The notes below the pieces were generated by a model. It ran no database searches, was not told where the DNA came from, and was given only the letters and a program-made list of their open reading frames with translations. 37,341 bases of DNA from a virus. Numbering within the stretch: position 1 is the stretch's first letter; each line of letters opens with the position of its first letter. Of the stretch, positions 1-9,079 are shown piece by piece. Where the stretch lies: positions 1 to 37,341 of the IMG/VR virus record IMGVR_UViG_3300046328_000749; one strand, given 5' to 3'. The translations under genes were made by a program, and so were the position numbers.

Positions 1-783
1 GTTCCAGATTCAAGTATTTATGGAGGATACCCTGCCAATAATCTTCCAGAATCAAATATGTTCAAAATTCTTGATTCAGCTATGAAAATTGGAGAAAAAG
101 CAGTAATTCCAATGCATAAATCATTTACAAATCATTTAGAGTGGGCAAAGCAGATAGCCGTAGAAGGCGGAACTGGCGGAGGAACCGTTCAGGCGATTGC
201 AAAGTACATACTTAATGACAAAACTAAAGGAATCCCTGATATTACAAAGGTTGCTTATGCTGGTGGATCAAGCAATTTCCCAGAGGCAATTGAAGGCTTA
301 ATGGCCCCTTATGCAGAAGTTGTATTAAAAGAAGTAAATAGACTTAAGCATGGATATGAAACAGTAACAAATGTAGGGGACCCAGTAACAAGGTTAATTG
401 ATGAATATGTATTTGAAGTCTTAGGACACAAAATACCTAAAGACTTCAAGCCACACTATGCCATTGGTGGAGCGATGTCAAGTCTTAATATACCAAAATT
501 TCATGAAGGTGGAGTTGTAAATACAGCATTTGCTAACGGTGAAACAATGGCCCTACTTAAAGATAAGGAGGGCGTGTTTACACAGGAACAAATGTCAGCA
601 TTAGGACAAAGATACAACACGCAGTCTGGAGAAAAAGTCTACAATATTGCTCCAGTAATTCATGCTTCTGAAGGAATGGATGTTCATGCGGTTGCAGACA
701 TTGCTACACGTAAAATGCTTGATCAATTAAAAACTATACAGTATAATGAATCAAGAGCTAACGGTATGGGGAGGTCATTTTAA
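1..783 (+). CDS. tape measure protein, C-terminal part (5' truncated)
   Basis: The reading frame is open from the first base and ends with TAA at 781-783, giving 260 residues, so this is the tail end of a longer gene that starts upstream. The C-terminal half has the segment 'FHEGGVV', then 'ALLKDKEGVFTQEQMSALG'. This Gly-rich patch followed by a 'hide-and-stick' element is typical of the C-termini of long-tailed phage tape measure proteins. Such proteins set tail length and are threaded through the tail tube. The last ATG of the frame overlaps the next gene's start (TAATG), as in an operon. The position directly before distal tail and baseplate-like genes supports the call. The enzymatic or coiled-coil parts cannot be seen here. 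Moderate confidence; the alternative is another large tail-tip protein. Confidence 0.6.
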   Translation, partial: VPDSSIYGGYPANNLPESNMFKILDSAMKIGEKAVIPMHKSFTNHLEWAKQIAVEGGTGGGTVQAIAKYILNDKTKGIPDITKVAYAGGSSNFPEAIEGLMAPYAEVVLKEVNRLKHGYETVTNVGDPVTRLIDEYVFEVLGHKIPKDFKPHYAIGGAMSSLNIPKFHEGGVVNTAFANGETMALLKDKEGVFTQEQMSALGQRYNTQSGEKVYNIAPVIHASEGMDVHAVADIATRKMLDQLKTIQYNESRANGMGRSF

Positions 784-1223
784 TGCAGATGCCTAGAGGT
801 TCCATACTTGCAATTAATTCAGGTGGAACATATTATAAGCTATCTGAGCACAACCGTTCTGAATTTACAATGTCTCCCAACAGAATTGAAAAAAGCCAAA
901 GGATGGCAAATGGAACTTTAAGAAAATTTTGGGTTGCAGATAAAAAGACATTTAGCTTATCTTGGGATATGCTTCCAAACTCTTCAGCATATACCGTGGA
1001 CGGAGCTTGGGGCGCTAGCGAGATAATGAATTTCTATGAGAATTATAACGGCAGGACATCTTTTAAAATTAAAGTTAATCTTGCAAAAAACGGAACTAAT
1101 CAAGAGAATACAGTCGGTGAATATAAAGAGTATACAGTCATGTTTACCAGTGCAAGCTTCGTAGTTCAAAAAAGAGGTATAGAGCCGCACTGGTCAGTTT
1201 CAATTGCCATGGAAGAAGTTTAA
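783..1223 (+). CDS. putative distal tail / minor tail protein
   Basis: This is a 146-residue protein with no membrane segment and mostly beta-type sequence. It includes 'YKLSEHNRSEFTMSPNRIEKSQRMANGTLRKFWVADKK' style hydrophilic strands and ends in 'WSVSIAMEEV'. It overlaps the tape measure stop by one base (TAATG) and is followed one base after its own stop by a large baseplate-like gene. In siphophages the gene just after the tape measure usually encodes the distal tail protein or an adaptor at the tube-baseplate junction, so that is the likely role. This rests on position and composition; no diagnostic motif is visible. A short ORF on the opposite strand here is a shadow. Confidence 0.5.
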   Translation: MQMPRGSILAINSGGTYYKLSEHNRSEFTMSPNRIEKSQRMANGTLRKFWVADKKTFSLSWDMLPNSSAYTVDGAWGASEIMNFYENYNGRTSFKIKVNLAKNGTNQENTVGEYKEYTVMFTSASFVVQKRGIEPHWSVSIAMEEV

Positions 1224-1224
1224 A

Positions 1225-3855
1225 ATGGTTGCTGCTTCTTCATCATTAAAGTCAGTATATAGAAATGATTATTCTGTAAAGATAACATCTGACGCAACAA
1301 TTGAATATAACATGAATATGATGATCGACGGTATAACTGTCTCTAGCTCAATTCCAGATACAGCTTACATGGAACCAGTTGCCGATTCGCAGGGCAAGGC
1401 TTGGCCAAACGGAAAGCCAAATCCTTTTAAAAAGTTGTTTCCATTAGATTCAGTAGTTAAACCCTTTAGACCAGTATCTTCTGGAATTGCATATGCAATA
1501 ACGGGCGCAAATGGAGTTGATATTTATGAGAATCCAAAGAATCAAGAGTATAGCGAATACATCCCAAGGCTTTACTACCCTGGACCAGCAACCACATATA
1601 AATATTGGGTAGCTCCAGCATTTACTAACGCAAATCTAAAAGTAAGATATTTGCAGACTAACGAAACCTGGCAGGAAGCCCTGCTAAATAAAATAGTTCC
1701 AGAGATAGCTACAGTTATTCCGATAGGCAATAAGGCTGCGCTTACAAACAAAATTGTTGTAAGATTTGACAAATGGTCTTTGCCACAAAACTTTACCATA
1801 AAAATAGAATTGATGAATGGTACTTTTGTAACCACGACATCTTTTTTAAAAACTGAAGGCTGGGACGGGTTGGTAGAATTTTACTACAATGGATCTACAT
1901 GGTCTACAACAAAGCCATCAGAATACCCAGCGGGAATATTAATTAAATCAATAGAGCTAAATGCGACTAAGATAGATAGCGCTTCAATAGATGGGGCTAC
2001 TCCTTCAAGAATTGCAGTAATTGAGGTTTCTGCAAGATATATAAAAAATATAAGTGCGGATAAGATAATTGATTACACTCTTACAAAACAAACTTCTGCA
2101 AATGAAAATGACATTCTACCAGTCGGTTTTGTTAACTCAAACAGCTTAAGCATTAATCTTGCGGATTTTAACGAAGAAGCAATAAACTTTAAAGACTACA
2201 ATCGTTACATGTCTTCCTTTGCAAGCTCATCAGGATACATTAATCCAAATACAATATATTTATCAAAAAATGCTGAGGTAAAGCTTTATATAAATACCTA
2301 TCATTCAAATGGAGCTCTAGGATCAACGGACAAATATGATAGAACGCTACAGGGCATTTTTTATATAGATAGCTATTCTGTAGGTCAGGACGGTCAGTCA
2401 AATATCTACTGCTTGGATGGATCAAAATATTTAATGGACACGCTATCTCCAGATCTTTTTCTTAGAGATTATCCAGCGACAGCAGTTCTTAGAGTTCTTC
2501 TTGATAATGTAGGGTTTTCAAATTATAAATTTAATTTAAAAAATAGCACATACGTTGTTGATGACTATCTTGACTTAATGGATGGCCCAGATTTGTCTAT
2601 ACCATCCATAAGATACTGGTGGACGGATGAAAATGCAACAGTGTGGGAAACAATTCAAATGCTGTGTAGAGATATACAAATGAATGCCTTTTTTGATGAA
2701 GATGGAATCCTTCAATTTTATAGCAGAGACTACATGTATTCACAAGACCTAGCATCGTGGACGTTTAGGTACGGTAGCGAAACTTATGTAGACGGCTCAA
2801 CTACAAAAACAAAATTGCCTAATATTATATATTTTGATAAAAAAGAAATAGCCTCAGCAAACCAGGTGATTATTAAATGGAAGAGCCCAATTGAGTCAAA
2901 TTATTTATCTAACTCCACGTACCTCTGGCAATCATCTCCAACCTATCTTGTTGCAGGCGGACTTAGGCAAAGAATACCAGCTCCAACATCTACAATAACA
3001 AATGCTGCCATATCAAATGGAAGAATTAATTATACTGCAATTAATAAATATGTCGTTGGGCAAAAAGTTACGGTGACAGGACTTAGCCCAGATGCATATA
3101 ATGTTACAGATGCAGCTATAGTTTATGCTAACGATACGTCATTTTCTGTAGCAACAGAATCAACAGAGACATTTATTGGCGGAACAGATATAAATACTGC
3201 TACAATAACATCTTTTGAAAAAGGATCGGGCACAACTAAATACTTTGCATCTAATACATTTTCTGTAAATGATATGGTAAAGGTTAAAGGATGTGCCTCA
3301 AGGTTGCTAGATTTTTCATCTTATTATAAAATAATTGAGGCAACATCTTCTTATTTTATTGTAGCTAGACCAGCTAGGGGAACAGACGCCAGTGGTGGAA
3401 TTGCAACTACAAGGGCCTCAGGTTATGGTAAGATATCACCAGAATCCACTGCTTTATATTTAAATATTTCACAACTAAATTCATATTCTAAATTTGTATC
3501 GGGGTTTAACTTTGCGGGGTATTTTATGATAGACTCTGAAATAATAGAGTTTGATGCAATGGAATATCAGTATGTTCCATTACTGACAGACGCTGGTGAT
3601 CCAAATGATGGGGATATTAATATAAAGAGAGTATTTATTTCTTCTAGCTCAGAAATGGCAAAGCATCGCTATTTATCAAAAAATGGATATAAAGATAATG
3701 ATAATCCAGAAACAGCATACTTTAAGCCGACGGGTAGATACAGAATTAAAAATAGAGGTGCATTAGGAACTACACCATCTTTCCATAATGCTACATCGGA
3801 TACACCACTTTCGGCATGGAGAGGAATTCAAATAGGATGGGGTGAGGGAGCATAA
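1225..3855 (+). CDS. large minor tail / baseplate protein
   Basis: A protein of about 876 residues when started at ATG 1225. The frame could open earlier at TTG 1204, but that would overlap the previous gene by 20 bases, whereas ATG 1225 lies one base past the previous stop and has GGAAGAAG at 1211-1218 as ribosome site. The sequence is Ser/Thr/Asn-rich and beta-strand-rich. Its central region (after about residue 370) has 'YCLDGSKYLMDTLSPDLFLRDYPATAVLRVLLDNVGF', resembling the hub domain of phage baseplate proteins where a domain is attached to the tail tip. I infer a structural role in the tail tip from gene order and composition. No enzymatic motif is evident. Arginine codons are mostly AGA, matching the phage tRNA-Arg(UCU). 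Confidence 0.6.
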   Translation: MVAASSSLKSVYRNDYSVKITSDATIEYNMNMMIDGITVSSSIPDTAYMEPVADSQGKAWPNGKPNPFKKLFPLDSVVKPFRPVSSGIAYAITGANGVDIYENPKNQEYSEYIPRLYYPGPATTYKYWVAPAFTNANLKVRYLQTNETWQEALLNKIVPEIATVIPIGNKAALTNKIVVRFDKWSLPQNFTIKIELMNGTFVTTTSFLKTEGWDGLVEFYYNGSTWSTTKPSEYPAGILIKSIELNATKIDSASIDGATPSRIAVIEVSARYIKNISADKIIDYTLTKQTSANENDILPVGFVNSNSLSINLADFNEEAINFKDYNRYMSSFASSSGYINPNTIYLSKNAEVKLYINTYHSNGALGSTDKYDRTLQGIFYIDSYSVGQDGQSNIYCLDGSKYLMDTLSPDLFLRDYPATAVLRVLLDNVGFSNYKFNLKNSTYVVDDYLDLMDGPDLSIPSIRYWWTDENATVWETIQMLCRDIQMNAFFDEDGILQFYSRDYMYSQDLASWTFRYGSETYVDGSTTKTKLPNIIYFDKKEIASANQVIIKWKSPIESNYLSNSTYLWQSSPTYLVAGGLRQRIPAPTSTITNAAISNGRINYTAINKYVVGQKVTVTGLSPDAYNVTDAAIVYANDTSFSVATESTETFIGGTDINTATITSFEKGSGTTKYFASNTFSVNDMVKVKGCASRLLDFSSYYKIIEATSSYFIVARPARGTDASGGIATTRASGYGKISPESTALYLNISQLNSYSKFVSGFNFAGYFMIDSEIIEFDAMEYQYVPLLTDAGDPNDGDINIKRVFISSSSEMAKHRYLSKNGYKDNDNPETAYFKPTGRYRIKNRGALGTTPSFHNATSDTPLSAWRGIQIGWGEGA

Positions 3856-6086
3856 TGGTAAAACCAGCAATAGGATCATTTTTTATTGAAGAAGATGGAA
3901 GTGCAGCAGAGTATTCACACTACAACATTACTTCAGATATTAGTAGAGTTCCATTGCCTTTTGATAAAGGTGATACAACTGTTAGCATAGAAGTTTCATT
4001 CAATATGGATTATGGATCAGATGCCCCAACCGAATATGTTTTATTTTATCAAAGATATTTAGAGGACCCAGAAACTGGCAAGAAAACTGTTGCAGATCAA
4101 AATGTTGATAACGCACAAGGAACAATTAGGTCTACAACTCAAACTATTATTGTCCCAGATTTATTATTAGATAGAATATATGTATTTAGCATCTATGCAC
4201 GTAAAGGTACAAATTTTGGTAAAGACTCATCATTTGAATATAGAACACCGTCAAACTCTGAAGATGCTCTTTCTATGTCAGCACAAGGAATAGATGTTTC
4301 AAGTTTAACTGTTGGAAAATCATATTTAACAATTACCAATAGTAATCAGTCTATGAAAAAAAATAAATTTCAAAGCTTTTATAGAAATTTTGACGCCTTA
4401 AATACTGAGGAGAATGTTGAAGTTGGGTATACAAATGTAGGGTCATTTTCTGTTGAAAGTTATACCAAAGCAGGGGCTGTTGCAGATGAGCCAGTTTGCT
4501 ACTCGTATGGAACATCAGTATATTTTGACCCATCAGAAGATTTCCCATTACAGGGAGCGGCATTTGGATTTTTTGTAGACTCCGCAGGATCTGGAGGCTA
4601 CCATCTTGTTATTGATACAACAAAATATTCGGCAGCAAAAGATCGTAAATCAATTAGAGTAGTTAAAACTGGAGCCCTAACAAACGTAAAAGACATAAGA
4701 GATTCACAAACAGTGAGTAATAAAACGCTTGACGGCATAGTTGCTGGAGTGGAGTATAAAATAAATATTAAGGTTAAAGTATTTAAAAAGAAAATTATAA
4801 TTAAAGCGTATGTAAACGATTTTTTAATTACTGCTACAGATACAACGGCAATGTATGACAAAACTTTAAACAAAATATTTCAGCCAACAGATACAGTGTC
4901 TTTAACATGCAGAGTGGGAACAGCAATATTTGATTATGTTTATGCCTCTGAAATAACTGAAGAAGAATTTAATAACAGTAGCTACAACCCAAATTTTTAT
5001 GATGGTCAGTTTTCAAATGATTTTCTTGCCACCTCATTTGGAGATTTAGTGTACTATTCAAATTCTGAAGCAGATGAGTACAATAAGAAAAAAACAAGCG
5101 TTGATGAATTTGGAACAACAGTAAGAGAGATACAGAAGTCAGATATTAGATTTGATTCAAGGCCATCTTTTCCAATATATTGGTCAACGGGAAATACAGA
5201 GGGCGCAAAAATACTAGGTTCAAATAAAACAAACTTTAAAGGATCCTCATTTGTTTTAAATAATACTTCTACTGTTTTGCCTTTATCTGATGGAGGGTTA
5301 GCTTCATTTTATGTGCTGGGTAATACTCTTGCAGAAGGAGGAGAACTTGTTTATACTACAGACGATCTTGCTGATTATTCTGCAAAAGAGCCAGTCTCTT
5401 TTGAGTCTAATTGGCTTCAGTCAGAAAGTGATGTAAAAACATTTGCTAATTGGATTAAAGATACAGTTATTAATAGAGGGCAAATAGTAAAGATGACTGT
5501 ATTTGGTAACCCGCTATTATCTTTGGGTGATATTATAACAATCAATTATCCTTTTCAAGAACTAAATGGAGAAGAAAGATTTATTATTACTTCAATAGAG
5601 CATGCATACAGCGGAAGTCTTGATACAAATATTCAATGTAGGGCATTAAATAAAACTGCTAAAAAAGCAATTGAAAATACAATAGTCCCAGCTGTAGTAG
5701 GTAATGAAGAGGATGTTGACAATACTTCAGTAATACAAGTTTCGCCGATATCTGAAATAGCCCCAGACTATACTTACTGGAGTGCAATTCCAACACCAGA
5801 GCCAGGCGGTATGAACGGATCGGTATTCCAGTTTAGAAAAGATAATAGCTTAAGTCCTTCTGATCGCATAGTAGTAATGGCAAATGTTGATAATAAATAT
5901 TATCAGTTAGGTAGTTTTTCTGACTACACAAGCAGTATTGACTTTGACAGTTTACCAGACCAGTATGTAACAGATAACGGAAACATACCAGGATGGAAAG
6001 TTGTAAAGATAACCATGTTCCAGGCAAGGAACAGCTCAAGAGGTGGTTTTGTAGATCAGTACATAACGTGGAGCCCTGGGTCTTAA
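3855..6086 (+). CDS. minor tail protein with FN3-like and LamG/ConA-like regions
   Basis: 743 residues, starting at an ATG that overlaps the previous stop (TAATG at 3853-3857). The first about 130 residues look like a fibronectin-type III-like beta sandwich ('TTVSIEVSFNMDY' to 'YVFSIYARKG'). Residues about 170-375 have the strand pattern of a LamG/concanavalin-like jelly roll ('YHLVIDTTKYS', 'YKINIKVKVFKKKIIIKAYVNDFLI'), often a carbohydrate-binding fold. A later part (about 540-610, 'LLSLGDIITINYPFQ') resembles a tail-tip hub segment ('GDIITI'). Together with its position between tape measure and fibres, this fits a tail-tip protein that may contact host surface glycans. The fold assignments are by eye and need profile searches. 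Confidence 0.55.
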   Translation: MVKPAIGSFFIEEDGSAAEYSHYNITSDISRVPLPFDKGDTTVSIEVSFNMDYGSDAPTEYVLFYQRYLEDPETGKKTVADQNVDNAQGTIRSTTQTIIVPDLLLDRIYVFSIYARKGTNFGKDSSFEYRTPSNSEDALSMSAQGIDVSSLTVGKSYLTITNSNQSMKKNKFQSFYRNFDALNTEENVEVGYTNVGSFSVESYTKAGAVADEPVCYSYGTSVYFDPSEDFPLQGAAFGFFVDSAGSGGYHLVIDTTKYSAAKDRKSIRVVKTGALTNVKDIRDSQTVSNKTLDGIVAGVEYKINIKVKVFKKKIIIKAYVNDFLITATDTTAMYDKTLNKIFQPTDTVSLTCRVGTAIFDYVYASEITEEEFNNSSYNPNFYDGQFSNDFLATSFGDLVYYSNSEADEYNKKKTSVDEFGTTVREIQKSDIRFDSRPSFPIYWSTGNTEGAKILGSNKTNFKGSSFVLNNTSTVLPLSDGGLASFYVLGNTLAEGGELVYTTDDLADYSAKEPVSFESNWLQSESDVKTFANWIKDTVINRGQIVKMTVFGNPLLSLGDIITINYPFQELNGEERFIITSIEHAYSGSLDTNIQCRALNKTAKKAIENTIVPAVVGNEEDVDNTSVIQVSPISEIAPDYTYWSAIPTPEPGGMNGSVFQFRKDNSLSPSDRIVVMANVDNKYYQLGSFSDYTSSIDFDSLPDQYVTDNGNIPGWKVVKITMFQARNSSRGGFVDQYITWSPGS

Positions 6087-6096
6087 TAAATGGAAA

Positions 6097-6111
6097 TGGT
6101 ATAATGATAAA
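6097..6111 (+). promoter_or_regulatory. extended -10 promoter for leaderless gene at 6112
   Basis: TGG followed by TATAAT at 6100-6105. Exactly 6 bases (6106-6111) separate the -10 box from the ATG at 6112, so the predicted transcription start is the A of the start codon and the mRNA would be leaderless. There is no purine-rich ribosome site before the ATG. The same geometry is found at 18742, 29057, 31646 and 36359. No good -35 box is visible; TGn may compensate. Confidence 0.65.
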
Positions 6112-6486
6112 ATGGTTAATGTAGAGTTTAATGATCGTAGGGCCCCACAAAGCAATCCAACTGTTCCAGCAGTATTGCCTGAAGGTCACCCAGATACATT
6201 CCTATTAAATCCATATGCCTATATAAAAGATACCGATCCAGCTGCAAAATTTCTTACATCTGCAAGCCCTTTTAGGTCAACACAGGGAGATAAATATTCA
6301 AGCCAAGGCGGACAAGACAATTCAATATCAGATATACTTAATCTAACATCTATAGAAAGTGTGCAGTGGGTTGAAAAATATGATAAAGCAAAAAACTTAA
6401 CATATTCTTTAGTTTTAAAAATTAAAAATACAAGCATATCTCCAGCAGACACGGTTGGCGTAATTGCACAGATTGCGGTGAAATAA
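6112..6486 (+). CDS. hypothetical tail-module protein
   Basis: 124 residues, not recognised. The N-terminal half is polar and proline-rich ('NPTVPAVLPEGHPDTFLLNPYAYIKDTDPAAKFL'). The C-terminal half ('LTSIESVQWVEKYDKAKNLTYSLVLKIKNTSISPADTVGVIAQIAVK') has beta strands. It lies between two tail genes, is preceded by its own extended -10 promoter with no ribosome site, and its stop overlaps the next start (TAATG at 6484-6488). A small virion or tail-assembly role is inferred from position only. It heads a sub-operon with the following fibre genes, so those may get extra transcription late in infection. Confidence 0.55.
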   Translation: MVNVEFNDRRAPQSNPTVPAVLPEGHPDTFLLNPYAYIKDTDPAAKFLTSASPFRSTQGDKYSSQGGQDNSISDILNLTSIESVQWVEKYDKAKNLTYSLVLKIKNTSISPADTVGVIAQIAVK

Positions 6487-7439
6487 TGAAGCTTACTGGA
6501 ACATATACTTTTTATTCTGACGGCAAACAGATAGCTACCTCCAAAAATGTTATTACAAAATTTGGCAGAAGGTTTATGACAAATGTAATAGCGGGCTCCG
6601 TTGATAACTTTAGAAGAGAGCTAGCTGTTGGAATAGGTTCTACGGCAGCTACCCCAAACGATACAAGGCTAGACTTTGAGTGGTACCGAATTCCAGTACT
6701 ATTTGGAAGCACAGACATTCAGACAGTTGATGATGTGACTACATATTCTGTTATATATAAAACAACATTACCACAAAACGTGGCGGGAGAAATTAAAGAA
6801 ATTGGTTTATATCCATTAGATAGAGGATCAGTAAATAACTTTGACAGCAGGTTCTTATCAGAATTTTCTGACACAATAAGATGGTATGATGCTGATGGAT
6901 ACTCACCAGCATCGACATATAATTCTTCTGAAACAACATATTCGAAAATAGGCGACAATGTAATTGATTTTGGAACAGTGTCTGGAGAAGTTGTTGAATA
7001 TTTTTCAAATGAGCTTCTTGATCTTTCGGGCTACAGTGTTAGAGATTCCTTATCTGTATCTTATTATAAGTATGACGCTAACATTTCTTCTTTAAGAATA
7101 AGATTGTATAGCTCAGATACAGCGTACTATCAAGTTTCAATAACACCAACTGCAGGTACGGGACATAAGATTTCTGACGAAATACTGTTTTCTCAAGTTC
7201 TTTCTAATGGCGTAAACAGCCCAGACCCTTCAAAAATATTTAAAATTGGTATAGCCGCAATTCCTACATCGGGCAACGATACTGTTATTGGTATGGATGG
7301 CCTAAGAATAAATGATGAGGATACATTTGATCCAGTTTATGGAATTATAAGCCGATCAGTTTTAACTGATGCTGTTACAAAATCTGCTGGAAGGCAGCTA
7401 GACGTAGAGTATAAGTTGGACCTAAGCTATGGCGAATAA
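6486..7439 (+). CDS. putative minor tail / fibre-associated protein
   Basis: 317 residues. The N-terminus ('MKLTGTYTFYSDGK... VITKFGRRFMTNVIAG') and the stretch 'ELAVGIGSTAATPNDTRLDFEW... TLPQNVAGEIKEIGLYP' resemble phage tail proteins of the fibre-adhesin type, where a conserved 'GIGSGxxxPxxxDxxL' and 'xIxExGLY' pair marks an N-terminal attachment domain. The middle (about 170-270) has a carbohydrate-binding-like beta pattern ('SVRDSLSVSYYKYDANISSLRIRLYSSDTAYYQVSI'). It follows the upstream gene by a one-base overlap and overlaps the next fibre gene by 11 bases. A tail fibre or fibre-anchoring role fits. The family match is from memory of motif shape. Confidence 0.55.
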   Translation: MKLTGTYTFYSDGKQIATSKNVITKFGRRFMTNVIAGSVDNFRRELAVGIGSTAATPNDTRLDFEWYRIPVLFGSTDIQTVDDVTTYSVIYKTTLPQNVAGEIKEIGLYPLDRGSVNNFDSRFLSEFSDTIRWYDADGYSPASTYNSSETTYSKIGDNVIDFGTVSGEVVEYFSNELLDLSGYSVRDSLSVSYYKYDANISSLRIRLYSSDTAYYQVSITPTAGTGHKISDEILFSQVLSNGVNSPDPSKIFKIGIAAIPTSGNDTVIGMDGLRINDEDTFDPVYGIISRSVLTDAVTKSAGRQLDVEYKLDLSYGE

Positions 7440-9078
7440 TGATCTAAATCAAGATATCAGAGTAGATAAAGACTACTTTTATTTAACTATCCCCGACCTG
7501 GATCCAGGCGAAATATATCCAATGCAGTTTATTTGGAAAAAAGAAGATGGATCTTCATCAGATTGGTCTGCAACAAAAGTATTTACAGTACCAGGTAAAT
7601 CAACACTTCCAGTGCCCAAAATAACTTCTTCAGATGTAGAGCTTTCCAATGGTGTTGTTAAAGTTAGGTGGGGCGGCAAGGATACATCTAACAATAATAT
7701 TGACATGCCTAAGATATCTCATATTGGAATTTATATTACAGACGAAGACGACACATTCGGAGAAGTTGAAGCAGGAAGCTTTAAGTCAGCTGGATCAAAA
7801 ACACTTCCACTCCTTACTGGAACATATACATTAAGCCTTGCTTGCGTTTCTTCCGATGGAGGAATTGGCCCAAAAAGCACAGGTATTCCAATTGAAATGG
7901 TCAATGGAGAAACAATTGAAGCTCCAACAAATCCTAATGGATTTACTTTAACTAGAATTTTAAGTGGTCTTGAATTAAAATGGGCAGGGACATATGCAAA
8001 TGGAACATTTAAAGGGTTCAAGGCAATCAAGGTATATGTTGGAAATTCCGCAACAGCAACAGCTGGAACATATGTAGAGGCTGGAGTTCTGACTGGAGAC
8101 CAGCTTGTAAATAAAATTGTGATACCCGAAGACGGTACATATTGTAGATATAGCCAGCCAGTTTATATCCATGTGAGAGCAATAAATAAAAATGATGTTG
8201 AGGGAACGCTGCAAGTAAATGTTGCACACGACGACCTCGGTGCAAGATCTGCAGTTTCTGATGACCTTGCAAATAATATTATTTCAAATGTAAAGCTTGT
8301 AGACGGAGCAATTAGTGAGGCAAAGATAGCAACTGGTGCAATAACTGGTACAAAAATTGCTGACGGATCTATAACATCACCTAAGATTATAGCAAATGCA
8401 ATTACTGCAGATAAGATTGTATCGGGTGCAATTATTGCGGATAAAATTGCTACAAATGCAATCACTGCCACAAAGATCGAGGCTGGAGCAATTGAAGTAG
8501 AAAAACTAGGAGCAACAGTCTTAACAGTAAATAATTTAAAAGCTGGAAATATAAATTCTACATCATACATAAGAGCTGGAACTGCAGATTCTGCAAGAAT
8601 TGAAATATCGTCGTCAGCAGTTTCTGGCACAAACGTGCTAGCAGGACTACATATTTATTCAAGTCAAAATACTGCAATTTTAAAAGCGCCATTAACTGGC
8701 GGACTTGAAATAACTGGTAAAATTACAGCAACCAGCGGAGCAATTACTGGTGACATGACAATTGGAAATATTATTTTTAAAGGTGCAAACACAGATGGAT
8801 TTTTAATTGAAGATACAGACGGCTTTGATGTAATTTATGCACCTTCTAGTGGGGGAAGAATAACTTTAGGGCACTCAGTAGAGGGTCAGGGCAGACAGGT
8901 AGATGTTGCAAGATCAGCACAAATTGCTGGAAACTCACAAGGATCTGGAGCAGAAAACTCTGGAGGGCTAAGAAATATGTACACTGCAACAGTAGCTAAT
9001 TTTGCAGATTACCCAGACGCATATTTAGACCATAGACCATACAGCAATGGAGACGTATTGCTAGTTTGGACTCCGTAA
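7429..9078 (+). CDS. tail fibre protein with FN3-like domains and repeat stalk
   Basis: 549 residues. Two FN3-like domains precede a repeat stalk: residues 1-about 165 ('YFYLTIPDLDPGEIYPMQFIWKKEDGSSSDWSATKVFTV', 'GTYTLSLACVSSDGG') and about 165-270. At about residues 292-363 there are near-repeats of the type 'AITGTKIADGSI', 'AITADKIVSGAI', 'AITATKIEAGAI'. This roughly 10-residue periodicity is common in trimeric phage fibre shafts. The C-terminal part ('ATSGAITGDMTIGNIIF... GFDVIYAPSSGGRITLG') looks like a beta-rich tip. The ATG overlaps the previous stop by 11 bases. I infer a trimeric fibre for host contact. The gene is followed two bases later by the Hint-bearing fibre. Confidence 0.7.
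   Translation: MANNDLNQDIRVDKDYFYLTIPDLDPGEIYPMQFIWKKEDGSSSDWSATKVFTVPGKSTLPVPKITSSDVELSNGVVKVRWGGKDTSNNNIDMPKISHIGIYITDEDDTFGEVEAGSFKSAGSKTLPLLTGTYTLSLACVSSDGGIGPKSTGIPIEMVNGETIEAPTNPNGFTLTRILSGLELKWAGTYANGTFKGFKAIKVYVGNSATATAGTYVEAGVLTGDQLVNKIVIPEDGTYCRYSQPVYIHVRAINKNDVEGTLQVNVAHDDLGARSAVSDDLANNIISNVKLVDGAISEAKIATGAITGTKIADGSITSPKIIANAITADKIVSGAIIADKIATNAITATKIEAGAIEVEKLGATVLTVNNLKAGNINSTSYIRAGTADSARIEISSSAVSGTNVLAGLHIYSSQNTAILKAPLTGGLEITGKITATSGAITGDMTIGNIIFKGANTDGFLIEDTDGFDVIYAPSSGGRITLGHSVEGQGRQVDVARSAQIAGNSQGSGAENSGGLRNMYTATVANFADYPDAYLDHRPYSNGDVLLVWTP
8302..8520 (+). repeat. degenerate 'AIT-x-DKI-x-x-G' shaft repeats
   Basis: About six imperfect copies of a roughly 30-base unit encode Gly/Ala-Ala-Ile-Thr-x-x-Lys-Ile. 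They are diverged at nucleotide level (for example GCAATTACTGCAG and GCAATCACTGCCA), so they are an old coding repeat rather than a recent array. Such units form beta-helical or triple-stranded fibre shafts. Confidence 0.6.
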
Positions 9079-9079
9079 G

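Noticed and set aside
1204-1224. TTG start at 1204 for the large baseplate gene
   Set aside because: ATG 1225 has a ribosome site at the right distance and avoids overlapping the previous gene.
5833-6189. 118-residue minus-strand ORF across a gene junction
   Set aside because: No ribosome site, no recognised motif, and it is covered by sense genes with consistent coupling on the + strand.
8163-8630. 155-residue minus-strand ORF
   Set aside because: It lies wholly within the fibre gene over the shaft repeat and has a low-complexity hydrophobic translation, typical of an antisense shadow of Ala/Ile/Thr-rich coding DNA.
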